Source: Arachnopeziza araneosa
Taxonomy: Eukaryota > Ascomycota > Leotiomycetes > Helotiales > Arachnopezizaceae
Assembly (NCBI GenBank): GCA_003988855.1
Contig: QYAI01000178.1
Location: forward strand, 1-46,250
Direction of reading: 5' to 3'
DNA length: 46,250 nt
Below are positions 11,201 to 22,670 of this stretch, one piece after another; positions within the stretch are counted from its first letter, which is position 1; each line of letters starts with the position of its first letter. The notes below the pieces were generated by a model. It did not search any database, had not been told where the DNA came from, and saw only the letters and a program-made list of their open reading frames with translations. Both the position numbers and the translations under genes were made by a program.

Positions 11201-12062
11201 TATCGAGATCTCAACCATCACGTGATGAGGCTGGTAACTTTGCTCGCATATGCTGTATGTAGTTCCAGAGCAGCCTGTAAATTAGGTCTTAAAATTGTTT
11301 GTCGAAACTCTCGAGTATTTTGATAAACAGAAAATGATTGCCACGTTTGTTTTTCAGCTGATCATATCACTAAAACTTAATTGTGGATAATTCCAGAATC
11401 AAAATTATTCAAGTTGTGGTATCTTCCTCTAGAGCTTCTTCTAATTCGTCGCTGAGATAACTTCCTTTGAAGATCCCAGTTACTTGGTTAGATCCACTGA
11501 GTTTCGGAGCGTAATAGTCCTGCGGCTCGCTGTCTTTCTCTTCCTACTTTTCTCTCCGGACCATTTAAGCCGCCTATTCACGTAGTTTCCAGACGACAGT
11601 ATGCTCTCTACTGCTGCGAGAAGTCTACACTACCTACAGCACTCTGAACATAGTTTCCGCCAGTTGATGCAAAATGAGCCAGTCGCAAGGCAGATCTTGT
11701 AAGCATCTGGTTGAAGAAAGCACACTGAGAGGTTCGAATAACAAACAGTTTCACATATCTAGTTAAGAATCATTGTCGCAAGGGAATCACAGTAACTACA
11801 ACTAAAACCAGGGAGAAATCCGTGTTAGTCTATAGAGGCTTTGAAAAAGATCCGTTGGAAATACGGCCATGAAAAGAGTACACTCAATAGCTGAACTGGA
11901 CATGAAAATCTAACCAATATTTGTAAATCATTGCCAACCTGCCCTCTCTTTCTATGAAAATAGACATTAACTATGCAATTTAGAGCGACCTCATGCTAAG
12001 GTAACCTCCGAGAGCCTGAATAATGAGAAATAAGGAAAGGAAAATAACACATTTCATCAACC

Positions 12063-13101
12063 TCAAAACAAGCCAAGAGCCATAACCGCAAATACTACCA
12101 AGACGACAAGGTCTGTCCCATGACCCCTAATTGAAACAGCAGAGGAGACCGTAGGCCCGCCTAAATACCAACTCCCAATATCAGTCAATCCTCCGTTGTC
12201 ATTCAGCATCGCAACATTCGGTCCCACGTTGCTCTTATCCGCTCTAAAACCACCAAAATACGAGTATCTTTCAACCAGAGCATCTCCATCAAACAATGTG
12301 ATCGAATTATTGAAGAACGTCTCCGCACCAACTAAAGATGCATTATTGTACGCGTATTCCGTAACCCAGAATGGCATTCCAGGATATCTAATAAATCAGT
12401 AATGCTCTGAAAAGATGAGGGAAGTCACTAACTTTTGTTTAAAGTCGGCGAGATATGCCTGCAGATCCGTGAAGTTGCTATAATGGTGCAGGGGTATGAA
12501 ATCCGCTGTACAATTTGAACCTAGAGACTGACAGGCGGAGTAGAAATTCTCGAGCCAAGGGAAGCCGGTGGAACGCTGCATCACTACGGGAGCGCCAACC
12601 TTGATCCCCATCTCTCTCAAGGGGTCAAATATCTGAATCCAAGCCGCAGCCGCGTCGGCAGGCTCAATTTAACTTCTGATAGAGTCCATCAGGCTCGTTA
12701 AATGCAAGTGTATGTGTAATATTTATGCCCTTTGCTATCAGACCTTTGATGTCATTAATGAAAGACGTGTCATTCTTTTTTGGTGCTCCCCACTACACAT
12801 GAAGAAGTTAGTATTCCCCTCAGATGGGCTTACATCAGACAGATTAGCTTTTCGGGGTCCTCACAAGCATTGGTACATATTCGAATTGTTCTTGTGTCAA
12901 GTTTGCGTATATAGGCGTGGGTGCCGTCCCATAGTCGTAGTACCATGTCAAATCACTTCCCGGTTGAACGAAGGTTTCATGATCTACTGCATGGTCTGCA
13001 TCGACATACACAAGTCCACGTTTTGTAGATCGTGTGTAGTTAGTCTTTGCCGCGAGAATAGCAGGGACAAGAACAAAGAAGACTGAAAGAGTGGACAGCA
13101 T
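12063..13101 (-). pseudogene. Secreted GH128/Asl1-like glycosyl hydrolase, one frameshift
   Basis: Exons 13101-12865, 12792-12433 and 12387-12063 are joined by introns of 72 and 45 nt. Met at 13101 is chosen because it starts a clean signal peptide (MLSTLSVFFVLVPAILA). Family landmarks occur in order: KRGLVYVDAD, DLTWYYDYG, FEYVPML, WGAP, LAFNEPDG with the catalytic-type NEP, PADAAAAWIQ, REMGIKVGAPVV, HHYSNF, PFWVTEYAYN with the second Glu, and ERYSYFGGF. The C-terminus is hydrophobic, as for a GPI anchor. The family includes fission-yeast Asl1 and fungal beta-1,3-glucan enzymes of the cell wall. Between NEPDG and PADAAAA (about 12663-12690) the frame must shift: the spliced length is one base too many for an open frame, and a stop lies in either frame. 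So it is a one-base-lesion pseudogene or a sequencing error. It is divergent from BMS1. Confidence 0.82.
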
Positions 13102-13576
13102 CCCGAGGAAGAGAGTACTCTCAGGTGCTTGCATAGGAGAGCTACAGGAATAAGTTTTCAAGGACTTGTCTGAAAGATTGGAAGACTGGAAGACTGGAAG
13201 AAGAACACTAGCCCTTCTTATTCTGGTTTAACTTCAGTTCAGTGGGAAGGCACTGCCTTAGCAGGGCACTACCCGTGTTTCAGCACGTTCGATCGTAGAA
13301 GCCGTACACGCCATTCAAAGTGAGAAAATTATACTCCGAAGCGTGAACGCCCTGATGTTCGAGGCTGCCGGTCATGCTTGAAGACCTTGTCAATTGGTCG
13401 TAAACCCAGCTGGAAGCGAATATGGAGATTGGGAGGCATTCGTGATAACAGATAAGGATCGAAGCTTTGCCAAACACGGCTAGCCTACTCTCTCCACCCC
13501 GAAAAAAGTTCCCTTCCAATTGCAAAATACGCAGAGATTCAATGTCCAGGTAACGCCAAAACCACACCTCTGCAAC
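13102..13576. promoter_or_regulatory. Shared divergent promoter region, GH128-like gene and BMS1
   Basis: This 475-bp stretch separates the two start codons. It contains a small tandem of ggaagactggaagactgg near 13180, but no element I can name. Confidence 0.4.
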
Positions 13577-16500
13577 ATGGAGGACCAATCAAACAGGCCA
13601 CATAGGCCTTCCAAAGAAAAGAAAAAGAAGCATAATGGTGGTCAGTCTTGTGCCCAACATCATATGTCCCGTCTAACTGATCCAAGATCGCAATCCGAAA
13701 GCTTTTGCCTTTGCAAATCCAGGTCGATTAGCCAAAGCGGCAGCTCGATCGCATGATGTAAGTATTGCGAAAATTTTATCAGATTTGCATTAACACAATC
13801 AGTTGAAAGAAAAACGTTTTCATGTGCCCCAAGTTGATCGAATTCCAGAAGAACCCCCACCAAGGCTGGTTGCTATAGTTGGGCCTCCTGGGGTTGGAAA
13901 AACCACACTCCTCAAATCTCTTGTCAAAAGATATGCAAAAGAAACCCTCTCAGATCCTCAAGGGCCGATCACGGTTGTCACATCGAAGCGTCAACGGTTG
14001 ACCTTCATAGAATGTCCAAATGAGCTCGAAGCAATGGTAGATATATCCAAAGTGGCAGATATAGTACTTTTGATGATTGATGGGAATTTTGGTTTTGAAA
14101 TGGAGACTATGGAGTTTTTGAACATTTTGGCAGCGAGTGGTATGCCAGGAAACGTATTTGGAATTCTCACACATCTGGACCTCTTTCGAAAACCACAAAC
14201 CCTCAAAGATGCGAAAAAGCGGCTGAAGAACAGATTCTGGAGCGAGTTATATCAAGGCGCACATCTATTCTACTTGTCTGGCGTCATCAATGGGCGGTAT
14301 CCCGACAGAGAAATCCACAATCTCTCTAGATTCCTGTCCGTCATGAAGAATCCAAGACCACTCATTTGGCGTAACTCGCACCCATACACCGTTATTGATA
14401 GCTTTCGAGATATCACGCATCCTACGAAAATTGAAGAAGACGCTAAGTGCGATCGTACCGTAGTGCTCTCGGGATACCTACGGGGGACAAATTTTACTGC
14501 GCAGGGACAGAGAGTTCATATACCAGGGCTTGGTGATTATACAATATCTGCAATGGAAGCTTTACCAGATCCATGTCCAACGCCATTTATGGACCAGGCC
14601 GTCGCGAAAGCAAGTGGAAAGACTAGTCGACGACGTTTGGATGAGAAGGAAAAGAAGTTACATGCTCCAATGTCTGATAAGAGTGGTCTGAAAATTGATG
14701 GTGATACGATATGGATTACGCGAGAGAAAGGTTTCAACTTTGACAAAGATGCTGAAGACTTAGAGCGCGGTGAAGGTGAGGAATTGATTGTCAGTCTACA
14801 AAGTAAACGTCGATTACTTGGAGAGACCGAGGAGGGTGTACGACTATTCAGTGATGGAGGGGCAATCACCAAGGTTGCTGAGGAGAATACAGGCCGTACA
14901 CAACCTCGAACTGCTAGATTTCTGGAAAGAGATGAACAATCTGACGATGAGGCTATTAATGACGAAGGATTCGTAAGCGGCGAGGACGATCTCGATCCAG
15001 AAGACGATGATGAGATCAGCGACGAAAAGCTAGGTAAGGCTTTCAGGAAAGAGGCTGACAAGACTGAAGGCGATATTGCTTTTGCAGACAGCGACTCTGA
15101 TCTTGGTTCAATTTCTGGTGACGAGGATTTAGATAAGGATTTAGACGAAAATGAGTTTTCAGGTTCTGAAGAAGAGGATGATGCTGTGCGGTGGAAAGGA
15201 AAGATGTTGGAGACGGCTCTGAAGCTTCATGGAAATAAGAGACCATACCGAACGTCAGATCTTGCTAAGCTATTGTATGACGAATCATTAACGCCAGTTG
15301 AAGTTCTTAGTAGATGGAAGGGCGAAGTAGAAGAGGAGAGCATTGAAGACTCGGATGACGAGATGTTCTTCAACAAATCAGGTCGAGAGAAGATAGATGA
15401 GAAAGTGGAAGACCGTGCAATACCTTTTCTCGACTACGATGAACTGGAAGTAAAATGGTCTGCACCCGACAGTATTGAAGCTCTTAGGCAACGATTTGCA
15501 ACCGCGGACCTGTTGAAAGAAAAGTCAGACGACCAGTCCGAGAGCGATGATGGAGGTGAAGATTCTGATGATGAAGGAGATGGGGAATTCCAGGACCTAG
15601 AAACTGGTGAAGAACATAAACCGGATGATATCGAGACTGAACGCGAGAAGAATGCACGTCGAAAAGAGGAGTTGAAACTACGATTCGAGGAGGAGGATCG
15701 AGAAGGTTTCAGTAACGACAAAGCCAATGCTCGACGAGAAGGCGCAGAAGATGAAGAGTTTGGTGAAGATGATTGGTATGATGCGCAGAAATCACAGATT
15801 CAAAAGCAATTGGACATTAACAAGGCCGAATTCGAGCTTCTGGATGAATCTCAACGAGTTGATGTTGAAGGATTTAGAGCTGGACAATATGCAAAGATAG
15901 TCTTGGAAGGCGTTGCTGCAGAATTCGTAACCAAGTTCCAACCTCGAATGCCAGTTATCGTTGGAGGATTGTCTGCCACAGAAGATCGATTTGGTTTTGT
16001 TCAAGTCAGGATCAAGCGACATCGATGGCACAAGAAGATTCTAAAAACCAATGACCCTCTCATCTTTTCCCTTGGCTGGAGGAGGTTTCAGACGTTGCCA
16101 GTCTACAGTATCTCCGATTCTCGAGTTCGAAATCGCATGCTCAAGTATACACCAGAGCATATGCATTGTTTTGGGACATTCTACGGGCCTCTCATTGCAC
16201 CAAATACTGGCTTTTCATGTTACCAATCGTTCTCGTCGAAGAATCCCGGATTCCGAATCGCAGCTACAGGCACAGTTTTGAATGTCGATGAGGCATCCGA
16301 GATAGTGAAGAAGCTTAAGCTTACAGGAACTCCATACAAGATCTTCAAAAATACGGCTTTTATCAGAGACATGTTTACAACTGCAGTCGAGATTGCCAAA
16401 TTTGAAGGAGCATCAATCAAGACCGTCTCAGGAATTCGTGGTCAGATCAAAAAAGCTCTAAGCAAACCCGAAGGCCACTTCCGAGCAACGTTTGAAGATA

Positions 16501-17054
16501 AGGTACTGATGAGTGATATTGTCTTCCTTCGAGCATGGTATCCAGTAAAGCCACATCGCTTCTACAACCCAGTCACCAATCTTATCGGCTGGTCTGCAAT
16601 GCGACTAACAGGTGAAGTCCGTCGTGATGAAGGCCTTCCTACACCACAACAAAAGAACAGCCAATATGCGCCCATTGAGCGGGAGACGCGCCACTTCAAT
16701 CCCCTTCGTGTGCCTCGATCTTTAGCAGCTGAACTTCCATACAAGTCCCAGATTGTGCAAGCTAAGAAGCAATCGAAAACCACATACATGCAAAAGCGTG
16801 CTGTGATCCTTGGAGGAGAGGAGAAGAGAGCACGAGATCTTATGCAGAAGATCATGACCTTGAGAAATGAAAAGGTAGCTAAGAGACGGGAAGCCAAAGA
16901 GGTAAAGAGAAGGGAGTATAGGAAGAAAGTTGCTGAGAATGAGGAGAAGCGTGGCGAGCGAGAGAAGAAAGAAAAGCAAGAATATTGGAGAAAGGAGGGC
17001 AAAAAGAGGAGAGCGGATACAGACAGCGCTGGAGGCGGGAAAAGGAGAAAGTAA
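13577..17054 (+). CDS. BMS1: Ribosome biogenesis GTPase Bms1
   Basis: Exons 13577-13640, 13687-13757 and 13803-17054 (introns of 46 and 45 nt) give 1128 aa, the usual size for Bms1. The start MEDQSNRPHR, the lysine-rich KEKKKK stretch and NPKAFAFANPGRLAKAAARS are typical Bms1 beginnings. The G1/P-loop is GPPGVGKTTL (about 72-81), followed by ECPNELEAMVD, DIVLLMIDG and LTHLD (the G4-type motif). A long acidic region (about 360-640) precedes the C-terminal AARP2CN/DUF663-type domain (PNTGFSCYQSF, LRAWYPVKPHRFYNPV, QSKTTYMQKRAV). The tail is basic and coiled. Bms1 acts in the nucleolus in the small-subunit processome with Rcl1 in 18S rRNA maturation. The 3.2-kb open exon has no lesion. Confidence 0.97.
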
Positions 17055-17193
17055 TGCATATTTGATGGAGTTTTGGAAGCATGTAAAGCATAGCATGGCA
17101 AGGAGTTTTACAATGATATACCACTTTTCATTAGGATTTACAATGTAATCTCGAATATCTTCAATCAATCCCTCCGTTGCCGGATATTTATAG

Positions 17194-17199
17194 CCTCGG
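17194..17199. promoter_or_regulatory. CCTCGG, candidate FarA/FarB site upstream of the SKL oxidoreductase
   Basis: The exact hexamer CCTCGG lies 140 bases upstream of ATG 17339. CCTCGG is the known core element of Aspergillus FarA/FarB, which induce fatty-acid catabolism genes. A hexamer also occurs by chance, so this is a candidate, supported by the SKL tail of the product. Confidence 0.45.
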
Positions 17200-17338
17200 C
17201 AAATATGTGAGGTACTACATATCCTCAGCTACAACGTCACTTAATCAGCTTCGATGCCTCATTTTCTTTTTTGCAACGATCCAATTGCTCTTTTGAAGCA
17301 TCTTTATTCTTCAATTGACGAAACATAGATCTGCCACA

Positions 17339-18520
17339 ATGCCAAAAGCTATCACAATGAAGCAGATTGAGGGGAAACCTGGCAAGGTCTACTACCCGTA
17401 AGCACAAGCCTACGAGATGAACACATTTCTCTGACTTTCAGTAAATAGCCTCTCTATCTCTGAGGTCTCTATTCCGAACCCGGGTCCCAATGACCTCGTC
17501 GTCTCTATGCAGGCTGCAGCCCTCAACCATCGCGATTTCTTTCTCAGACAACACCTCTACCCCGCACCATCATTCGAAACACCTCTCCTCGCAGATGGGT
17601 ATGGAGTAGTGACAGGAATTGGATCATCTGCCGCGAAATCATGGCTTGGGAAGAAAGTCATCTTGACACCAGGTCGAGGGTGGAAGGATAGTCCAGATGG
17701 ACCCGAGTCCCCATCAGGATATGCTATTCTAGGAGGAACAAAGACTTTCCCACTTGGAACGTTGCAAGAAGTTCTATGTGTGGATCAAAGCGAAGTTGAA
17801 GAAGCACCTTCACATCTAACTCCTGCGGAAGCAGCAGCTCTACCTCTGACCGGATTGACTGGATGGCGAGCTCTGGTCACTAAGAGTGGCAATGCCCAGG
17901 CAGGAAGGAATATTTTGATCACCGGAATTGGCGGCGGAGTTGCTCTAAATGTTCTACAGTTCAGCGTCGCATTGGACGCGAATGTATACGTGACGAGTGG
18001 AACACAAGACAAGATCAACAAGGCCAAAGCAATAGGCGCAAAAGGCGGTGTCAACTACAAGGATGAGGGATGGGAGAAAGAATTAAAGAAGCAGCTGCCC
18101 AAAGACCGACCATATATTGATGCAATTATTGACGGTGCTGGAGGCAGTGTGATTGCGAAAGCTACGAGGCTTCTCAAGGTATGGCCCATCAGCCACTCGC
18201 AGGACTTAAATTAACTGTTTCAGCCGGGTGGAATCATCGTTCAATATGGTATGACTGTCGCTCCCAAGATGGACTGGGCTATGGGTGCAGTGTTACTGAA
18301 TCTAGAGCTTCGTGGTTCGACAATGGGCTCACGAAAGGAATTCCACGATATGCTCGCGTTTGTGAAGGACAAGAAGATCAGACCAGTCGTGTCAAGAATT
18401 GTCAAGGGCATTGATAACATCAAGGATATCGATGAATTATTCGATGACATGCGAAATGGTTCCCAGTTTGGAAAGTTAGTCATTGAGATCCGTAAGGATG
18501 GAAATGGCAGCAAGCTCTGA
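17339..18520 (+). CDS. Quinone-oxidoreductase-like MDR enzyme with C-terminal SKL
   Basis: Exons 17339-17397, 17449-18178 and 18224-18520 give 361 aa; the introns are 51 and 45 nt. It belongs to the zinc-independent medium-chain dehydrogenase/reductase family: GroES-like half with AAALNHRDFFLR, the TPAEAAALPLTGLTGWRAL segment, then the NAD(P) site ILITGIGGGVALNVLQF. The Cys cluster of structural zinc is absent. The product ends GNGSKL, a perfect PTS1, so import into peroxisomes by Pex5 is expected. The protein probably reduces an enone, quinone or acyl-CoA-like substrate; the exact one is unknown. A CCTCGG site 140 bases upstream hints at control by fatty acids. A peroxisomal thiolase gene lies about 2 kb to the right. 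Confidence 0.92.
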
Positions 18521-19065
18521 ATAATATTGGGCATCTTAACTTCACTCTGTTCATTTATCTGATTTTTCTGGACAAAAAATCAAACAATCAGCTGCCGAAC
18601 CAGTGTTCGCCGATGATGGAATGCCGGATCCTTTCTCCCGCTGAGACGAGGCCATTGCCAAATATCAGAGAACCTGGGGTATAAATGTTCTTTGTCATGT
18701 CTCGCTGTACATCCCAGCTCACCGTCGACTTATGCGTCATATGACAATGGTCCAGCGCATGGCGAAACGGGGGATCAAAAACCTGAATTTCTGGCTGCCC
18801 CGCATTCCTGTCTGACAATTGTTGTACGAGACACCACGTCAGGATTTCATTTACGCCGTCACGGCCATGGAATAATAATATTCATTATATTTTCCGCTTC
18901 CAGACCAAGATTCATTCACCTTTGTGCCCTAGATAAAGAGCAGCCTCGCCATCCAAAAGCCAACACACAAACTCAGCCAAGAGTCCAACACTTCAGAAAT
19001 CTCCACGCCGAGAAATTTGTCACGGAAAAACCTCCCAAAGCAAAACCCACTTCTCAATATCCACC
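18521..19065. other. Intergenic upstream of the MARVEL gene
   Basis: This stretch holds the 3' end of the oxidoreductase transcript and the MARVEL promoter. I see no further gene; the open frames here have no protein-like pattern. Confidence 0.4.
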
Positions 19066-19664
19066 ATGGCAGCATACAAGATTTTAGTTCTGCCGATACG
19101 AATCGTCCAGGCGCTTTTCGCAGTCATCATCCTCGGCGTAATGGCTTATGGTAAGTTTGCAGCTATATTTTTCTTCACTTCTAACGGTTATCTAGCTACG
19201 AATGCTTGGGCTTCTGGCTGGTGGAGTCCAGATTCAATCAACTACTCAATCTTCTGTTCTGTTTGGACTCTACTGGCCGTTGCATACCTCGTCTTTGCGC
19301 CCATGAGCGGCACTGTCGCAGCTCACAAATTTGGTATCCTAGCCGTCGACGCTCTCACCTGTCTCTTCTGGTTTGCGGCTTGGATCGCAGTGGCCTCATT
19401 TCTTGGAGATGGGTGCAGTCAGCACTGGGGACCATGTCGTGCTGCCGTTGCTGGTGATATTTTTGCGGCCTTTATCTGGTGAGTAATTGTGACTACCCTC
19501 GATTTTAATACTAAACGTAAATCAGGCTGCTTTTCTGTGCAACTACCATCTTCTCTGCTCTGCATTGCTGGAATACAAGAAATACCAAGGATTCTGCTCC
19601 CCCACCAGAAGCGATCGAGATTCAGCAGTCGCACGCCCACCCAGCGGCAACAGGGACTCTATGA
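19066..19664 (+). CDS. MARVEL-domain tetraspan membrane protein
   Basis: Exons 19066-19150, 19196-19478 and 19526-19664 (introns of 45 and 47 nt) give 168 aa. Four hydrophobic helices are visible: VLPIRIVQALFAVIILGVM; the segment around FCSVWTLLAVAYLVFAPM; GILAVDALTCLFWFAAWIAV; and AAVAGDIFAAFIWLLFCATT with a following C-terminal tail. The pattern RIVQ near the first helix, an aromatic-rich second loop with two Cys (GDGCSQHWGPC) and a hydrophilic Pro/Glu tail is typical of small fungal MARVEL proteins. These sit in the plasma membrane or trafficking membranes, and their partners are unknown. ATG 19066 has a good context (ccaccATGG). Confidence 0.88.
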
Positions 19665-20517
19665 GATCTCTCAATGCGACAAGGGGGCCAACCCAAGCTT
19701 CCGGGCTTCATTAGTGGTGGCTCGTTGCTTTTCTTTTCATTGCGAGCTTGTTATTATGAAGGGTGCTTACGGTCGATGCCTATCAAGATTCCCCAATTAG
19801 TTTAAATTATGGCGTTCGATGTCTTTAAAAAGGAGAATGGAGAAGTTTCGGAATACCCAGGATTTGTGTTTCTCTCAATATCAGCTCTTCTAATCAGTTT
19901 CTTCTAATAAGCCATCTAAGGTGGATTTATTACCATGTAATATAGTTTCATATACTCTAGATCGCCACAATCTGCCACAGTCACAGTTTTCAAAAGTGAA
20001 TCATGAAGGTCAGGCCTATATTTCCCTGTCTACTTGACTGCACATCTGATCTTGGTTATTTATTCCACCCGTCTTACCACCCACCAAAGCCAGTCCCGAA
20101 ACCTCTTCCTCTAAACCAGACACCCCGAAATGGCCCTGATCCACCCACTCGTTGGCCTCCACTGCTCAGCCACGGGCTCATAAACTCGTTCTGCCCTACG
20201 TGCATTCCGGTTGGGGAGAGTGAATGCCGGTAGAGGTTCCCTAACGATAAAGGAGTTCCTCCGAAGCGGTCATAAGGATCGCCTATGCCATCCATCCAAT
20301 TGCCTAGCATTTTGCAGCTTAAAATGTACCTTTGAATTAACCTTTTGGTTGGTTTCACAGAAGCTGATGTGGCATTTTATCAGGGAGAAATTTATACCCA
20401 TTGACAATTGCTAATTCGATGAATGACTAGGAACTTAAAGGATGATTATTCTCAGACGAGGACGATGGAAGACTTGGAATCATGGTAGTTTCTTTATGAT
20501 ACTCAACTAGGATACAT
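19665..20517. other. Convergent intergenic interval
   Basis: Lies between the MARVEL and thiolase 3' ends. A minus-strand open frame (20358-20074) ends in a Gly/Arg/Trp-rich stretch, but it has no signal peptide or family match I can see. I do not call it a gene. Confidence 0.35.
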
Positions 20518-21930
20518 TTACAACTGTTCATTCACAAACAGTCCAGCCATGCCTTGCCCAGTACCAATACACATACTCGTCAACAAAATCTTCTTCTTCT
20601 GCCTTCGGCACTCGCTAAGTCCAGTAACAATCTGCCTAGCACCAGTAGTGCCTAGAGGATGACCGAGAGCAATAGCTCCACCTCGAACATTCATCTTCTC
20701 CCATGGAATATTCAAAACATCTTTGCAATAAACGGCCATTGAAGCGAATGCTTCATTAAGTTCAATAACATCGCAGTCATTAATGGTGATATTGTACTTC
20801 CCAAGAAGCTTAGGAATAGCGAGCGATGGACCAATACCCATAATACGAGGAGCAAGTCCTGTAACGGTGGCACCAACGTACTTAGCTAGAATAGGCTGGC
20901 CTAGCTCAATAGCACGAGATCGACGCATAAGGAGAACGGCCGCAGCTAGGTATCATTAGCAAAAGCAGAAGAGGGAACCAATGCCAAACGCCTACCTCCA
21001 TCAGTTACTTGTGATGAGTTGCCTCCGGTAGACTTATCACCAAAATCGGGGAAAGCAGGACGGATCTTGCTTAGACCTTCAAAGGTAGTGCCCCATCTTG
21101 GACCCTCATCCTTGGTGAGAGTAACCCTCTTCAATTCACCAGTCTTAGGATCTTTGACCTCTGTAGCAATGGGCACAATCTCATCATCAAACCATCCAGC
21201 CTTTTGTGCAACCTCGGCACGTCTGTAACTTTCTGCTGCGTATCGATCCTGTTGTTCACGAGAGATATTAAAGTCATTTCCAACATTTTCGGATGTCTGA
21301 CCCATGGGCTGCATACAATCTGCCGCCTCTTGGTTTTGCAGAACTTCGGAGTGGAAGGGTTTCTCGAGTCGGTCACCACCAATGGACATCATTTCTGCGC
21401 CCATAGCAACACCAATATCGATGCTTCCAGAAGCGATTTGGTTTGCAATATCTTGTGTGGCCTTCAACCCAGAGGAGCAGAATCGGTTCACAGTAGAGGC
21501 GGCGGTGGTATTGGGGAATCCAGCTGCAAGAGCAGCAGCACGAAGCTTGTACGCAGCCTTTCCATCAGATACCTAGGGGCAAATATCATTAGATGGAATC
21601 AAAGAATATATGTGTGATATGACCGGAAGACGTACATTGCCGCAGCAGATATCCTCCACCAGTGCAGGATCGATTTTCGACTTCTCAAGGACCTTCTTCA
21701 ACAGTGAATAACACAGATAGTCCAACTCAGTATCCTTGAAGCCTCCTTTTCCTCCTTTGGTTAACGGCGTACGTATCGCGAGTGTGATGACCACATCGTC
21801 GGCATTCTTAGAGGTACTACTCCTATTAGCATGTGCGTGTAAGCTTGGAAAGGAATGCGGACATGGAGGACAATCCTGAAGAGCTAGGCGTAAGGTGTTT
21901 AAGAATGGAACTGAGTCTTTCGCCTGCCAT
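20518..21930 (-). CDS. Peroxisomal 3-ketoacyl-CoA thiolase with PTS2
   Basis: Exons 21930-21863, 21816-21636, 21572-20996 and 20945-20518 give 417 aa. Introns are 46, 63 and 50 nt; the first has an unusual donor, GTCCGC. The N-terminus MAGERLSSILKHL contains RLSSILKHL (residues 5-13), a perfect PTS2 nonapeptide recognised by Pex7. Catalytic features: the nucleophile Cys in NRFCSSGLKATQD, NEAFASMAVY, His in GGAIALGHPLG, and the acid/base Cys in SMCIGTGQGMAGL. The enzyme performs the last step of beta-oxidation, splitting 3-ketoacyl-CoA with CoA to acetyl-CoA and a shortened acyl-CoA (Pot1/Fox3 type). Three CCTCGG/CCGAGG motifs lie upstream. The first intron joins SSI with TSKN, matching the usual family sequence. 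Confidence 0.96.
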
Positions 21931-22056
21931 TTCGATGGGTGGAGAAGTAAAGGGAGAAGGAGGGTTGTAAGGTCCTGATGTTGACTTGTATGAGAATGTG
22001 TTGCTTCCGGTGGAGGAGACTTTGGCTCTGTTTTGTTGATGGCTGTGGGGGAAATA

Positions 22057-22062
22057 CCTCGG
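22057..22062. promoter_or_regulatory. CCTCGG, candidate FarA/FarB site (thiolase, proximal)
   Basis: Exact CCTCGG, 127 bases upstream of the thiolase start. In Aspergillus this core directs fatty-acid induction of beta-oxidation genes. The match to the gene function is what raises confidence. Confidence 0.55.
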
Positions 22063-22117
22063 CTTCAGCAAGGGCGGAAGTCAAAGCCGCCGACAGCCGA
22101 CTCTTTCGATTCCAGGT

Positions 22118-22123
22118 CCTCGG
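22118..22123. promoter_or_regulatory. CCTCGG, candidate FarA/FarB site (thiolase, distal)
   Basis: A second exact CCTCGG, 61 bases further from the thiolase start than the first. Paired sites make a functional element more likely than a single hexamer. Confidence 0.5.
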
Positions 22124-22664
22124 TAAGTAAGGGATAAGATGCTGGCTTTGTTTACTCATATCAATTCAATCCGAGAGAAACTCTGGGAATACCCTATGGT
22201 GTGCTTTCGCAAAGGTTTTATAACCCAGACGAATGACTTCAATTCTGCTTCCTCATTACAGCTTCAAATATGAGGCTGTAAAACGAAGAAACATACTTCT
22301 TGGCTCGCTCCTAGTCTTCAACAGTCGTTTTCGACCAAAAGTCTGGAACTGAGTTAGATTCACAACCTCTACCCTCTACGTATGAAAGGTGCCTTCCACT
22401 CATATAGAGATGAAGTTGAACATGTCACCTCCAAACTTTCATATTTGGTAAGCCCGTTCACTTAACTTAGTCCAAACACGCAAGTCCCACATGATACTTG
22501 GCGGTACCTCTGTACCTGCTAATGTCTTAAAGAGCCTCATCAAGCTGAACAGTGCCTCAATCAATCCCGAGCGATTATTGAATTGGTGCATCAGACCCTT
22601 GAAATGACTTTTCCTCATCCAGCCATTAGAGACATTTCCTGTCAACCTCAGCCAACCAAATACG

Positions 22665-22670
22665 CCGAGG
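22665..22670. promoter_or_regulatory. CCGAGG, third FarA/FarB-type core
   Basis: Reverse-complement copy of the hexamer, 735 bases from the thiolase ATG and 211 bases from the CYSTM-like ATG. It could serve either gene or be chance. Confidence 0.3.

Larger units (their letters stand above)
9807..12062. other. Gene-poor 2.2 kb interval
   Basis: No convincing gene was found. The interval holds an ATG-less open frame (minus strand, 10441-10175), a 21-bp inverted repeat (10733-10753 and 10929-10949), a 9-bp hairpin (11177-11200) and a 12-bp palindrome around a CACGTG E-box (11216-11227). The remainder is AT-rich. It may include the kinase promoter at its left edge. Confidence 0.4.

Noticed and set aside
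11720..11760. Possible tRNA B-box (ggttcgaat)
   Set aside because: No matching A-box, acceptor stem or anticodon arm could be folded around it.
12712..13086. 124-codon plus-strand frame inside the GH128-like gene
   Set aside because: It lies antisense to exon 1, the first intron and the 5' part of exon 2 of the GH128-like gene and has no family match.
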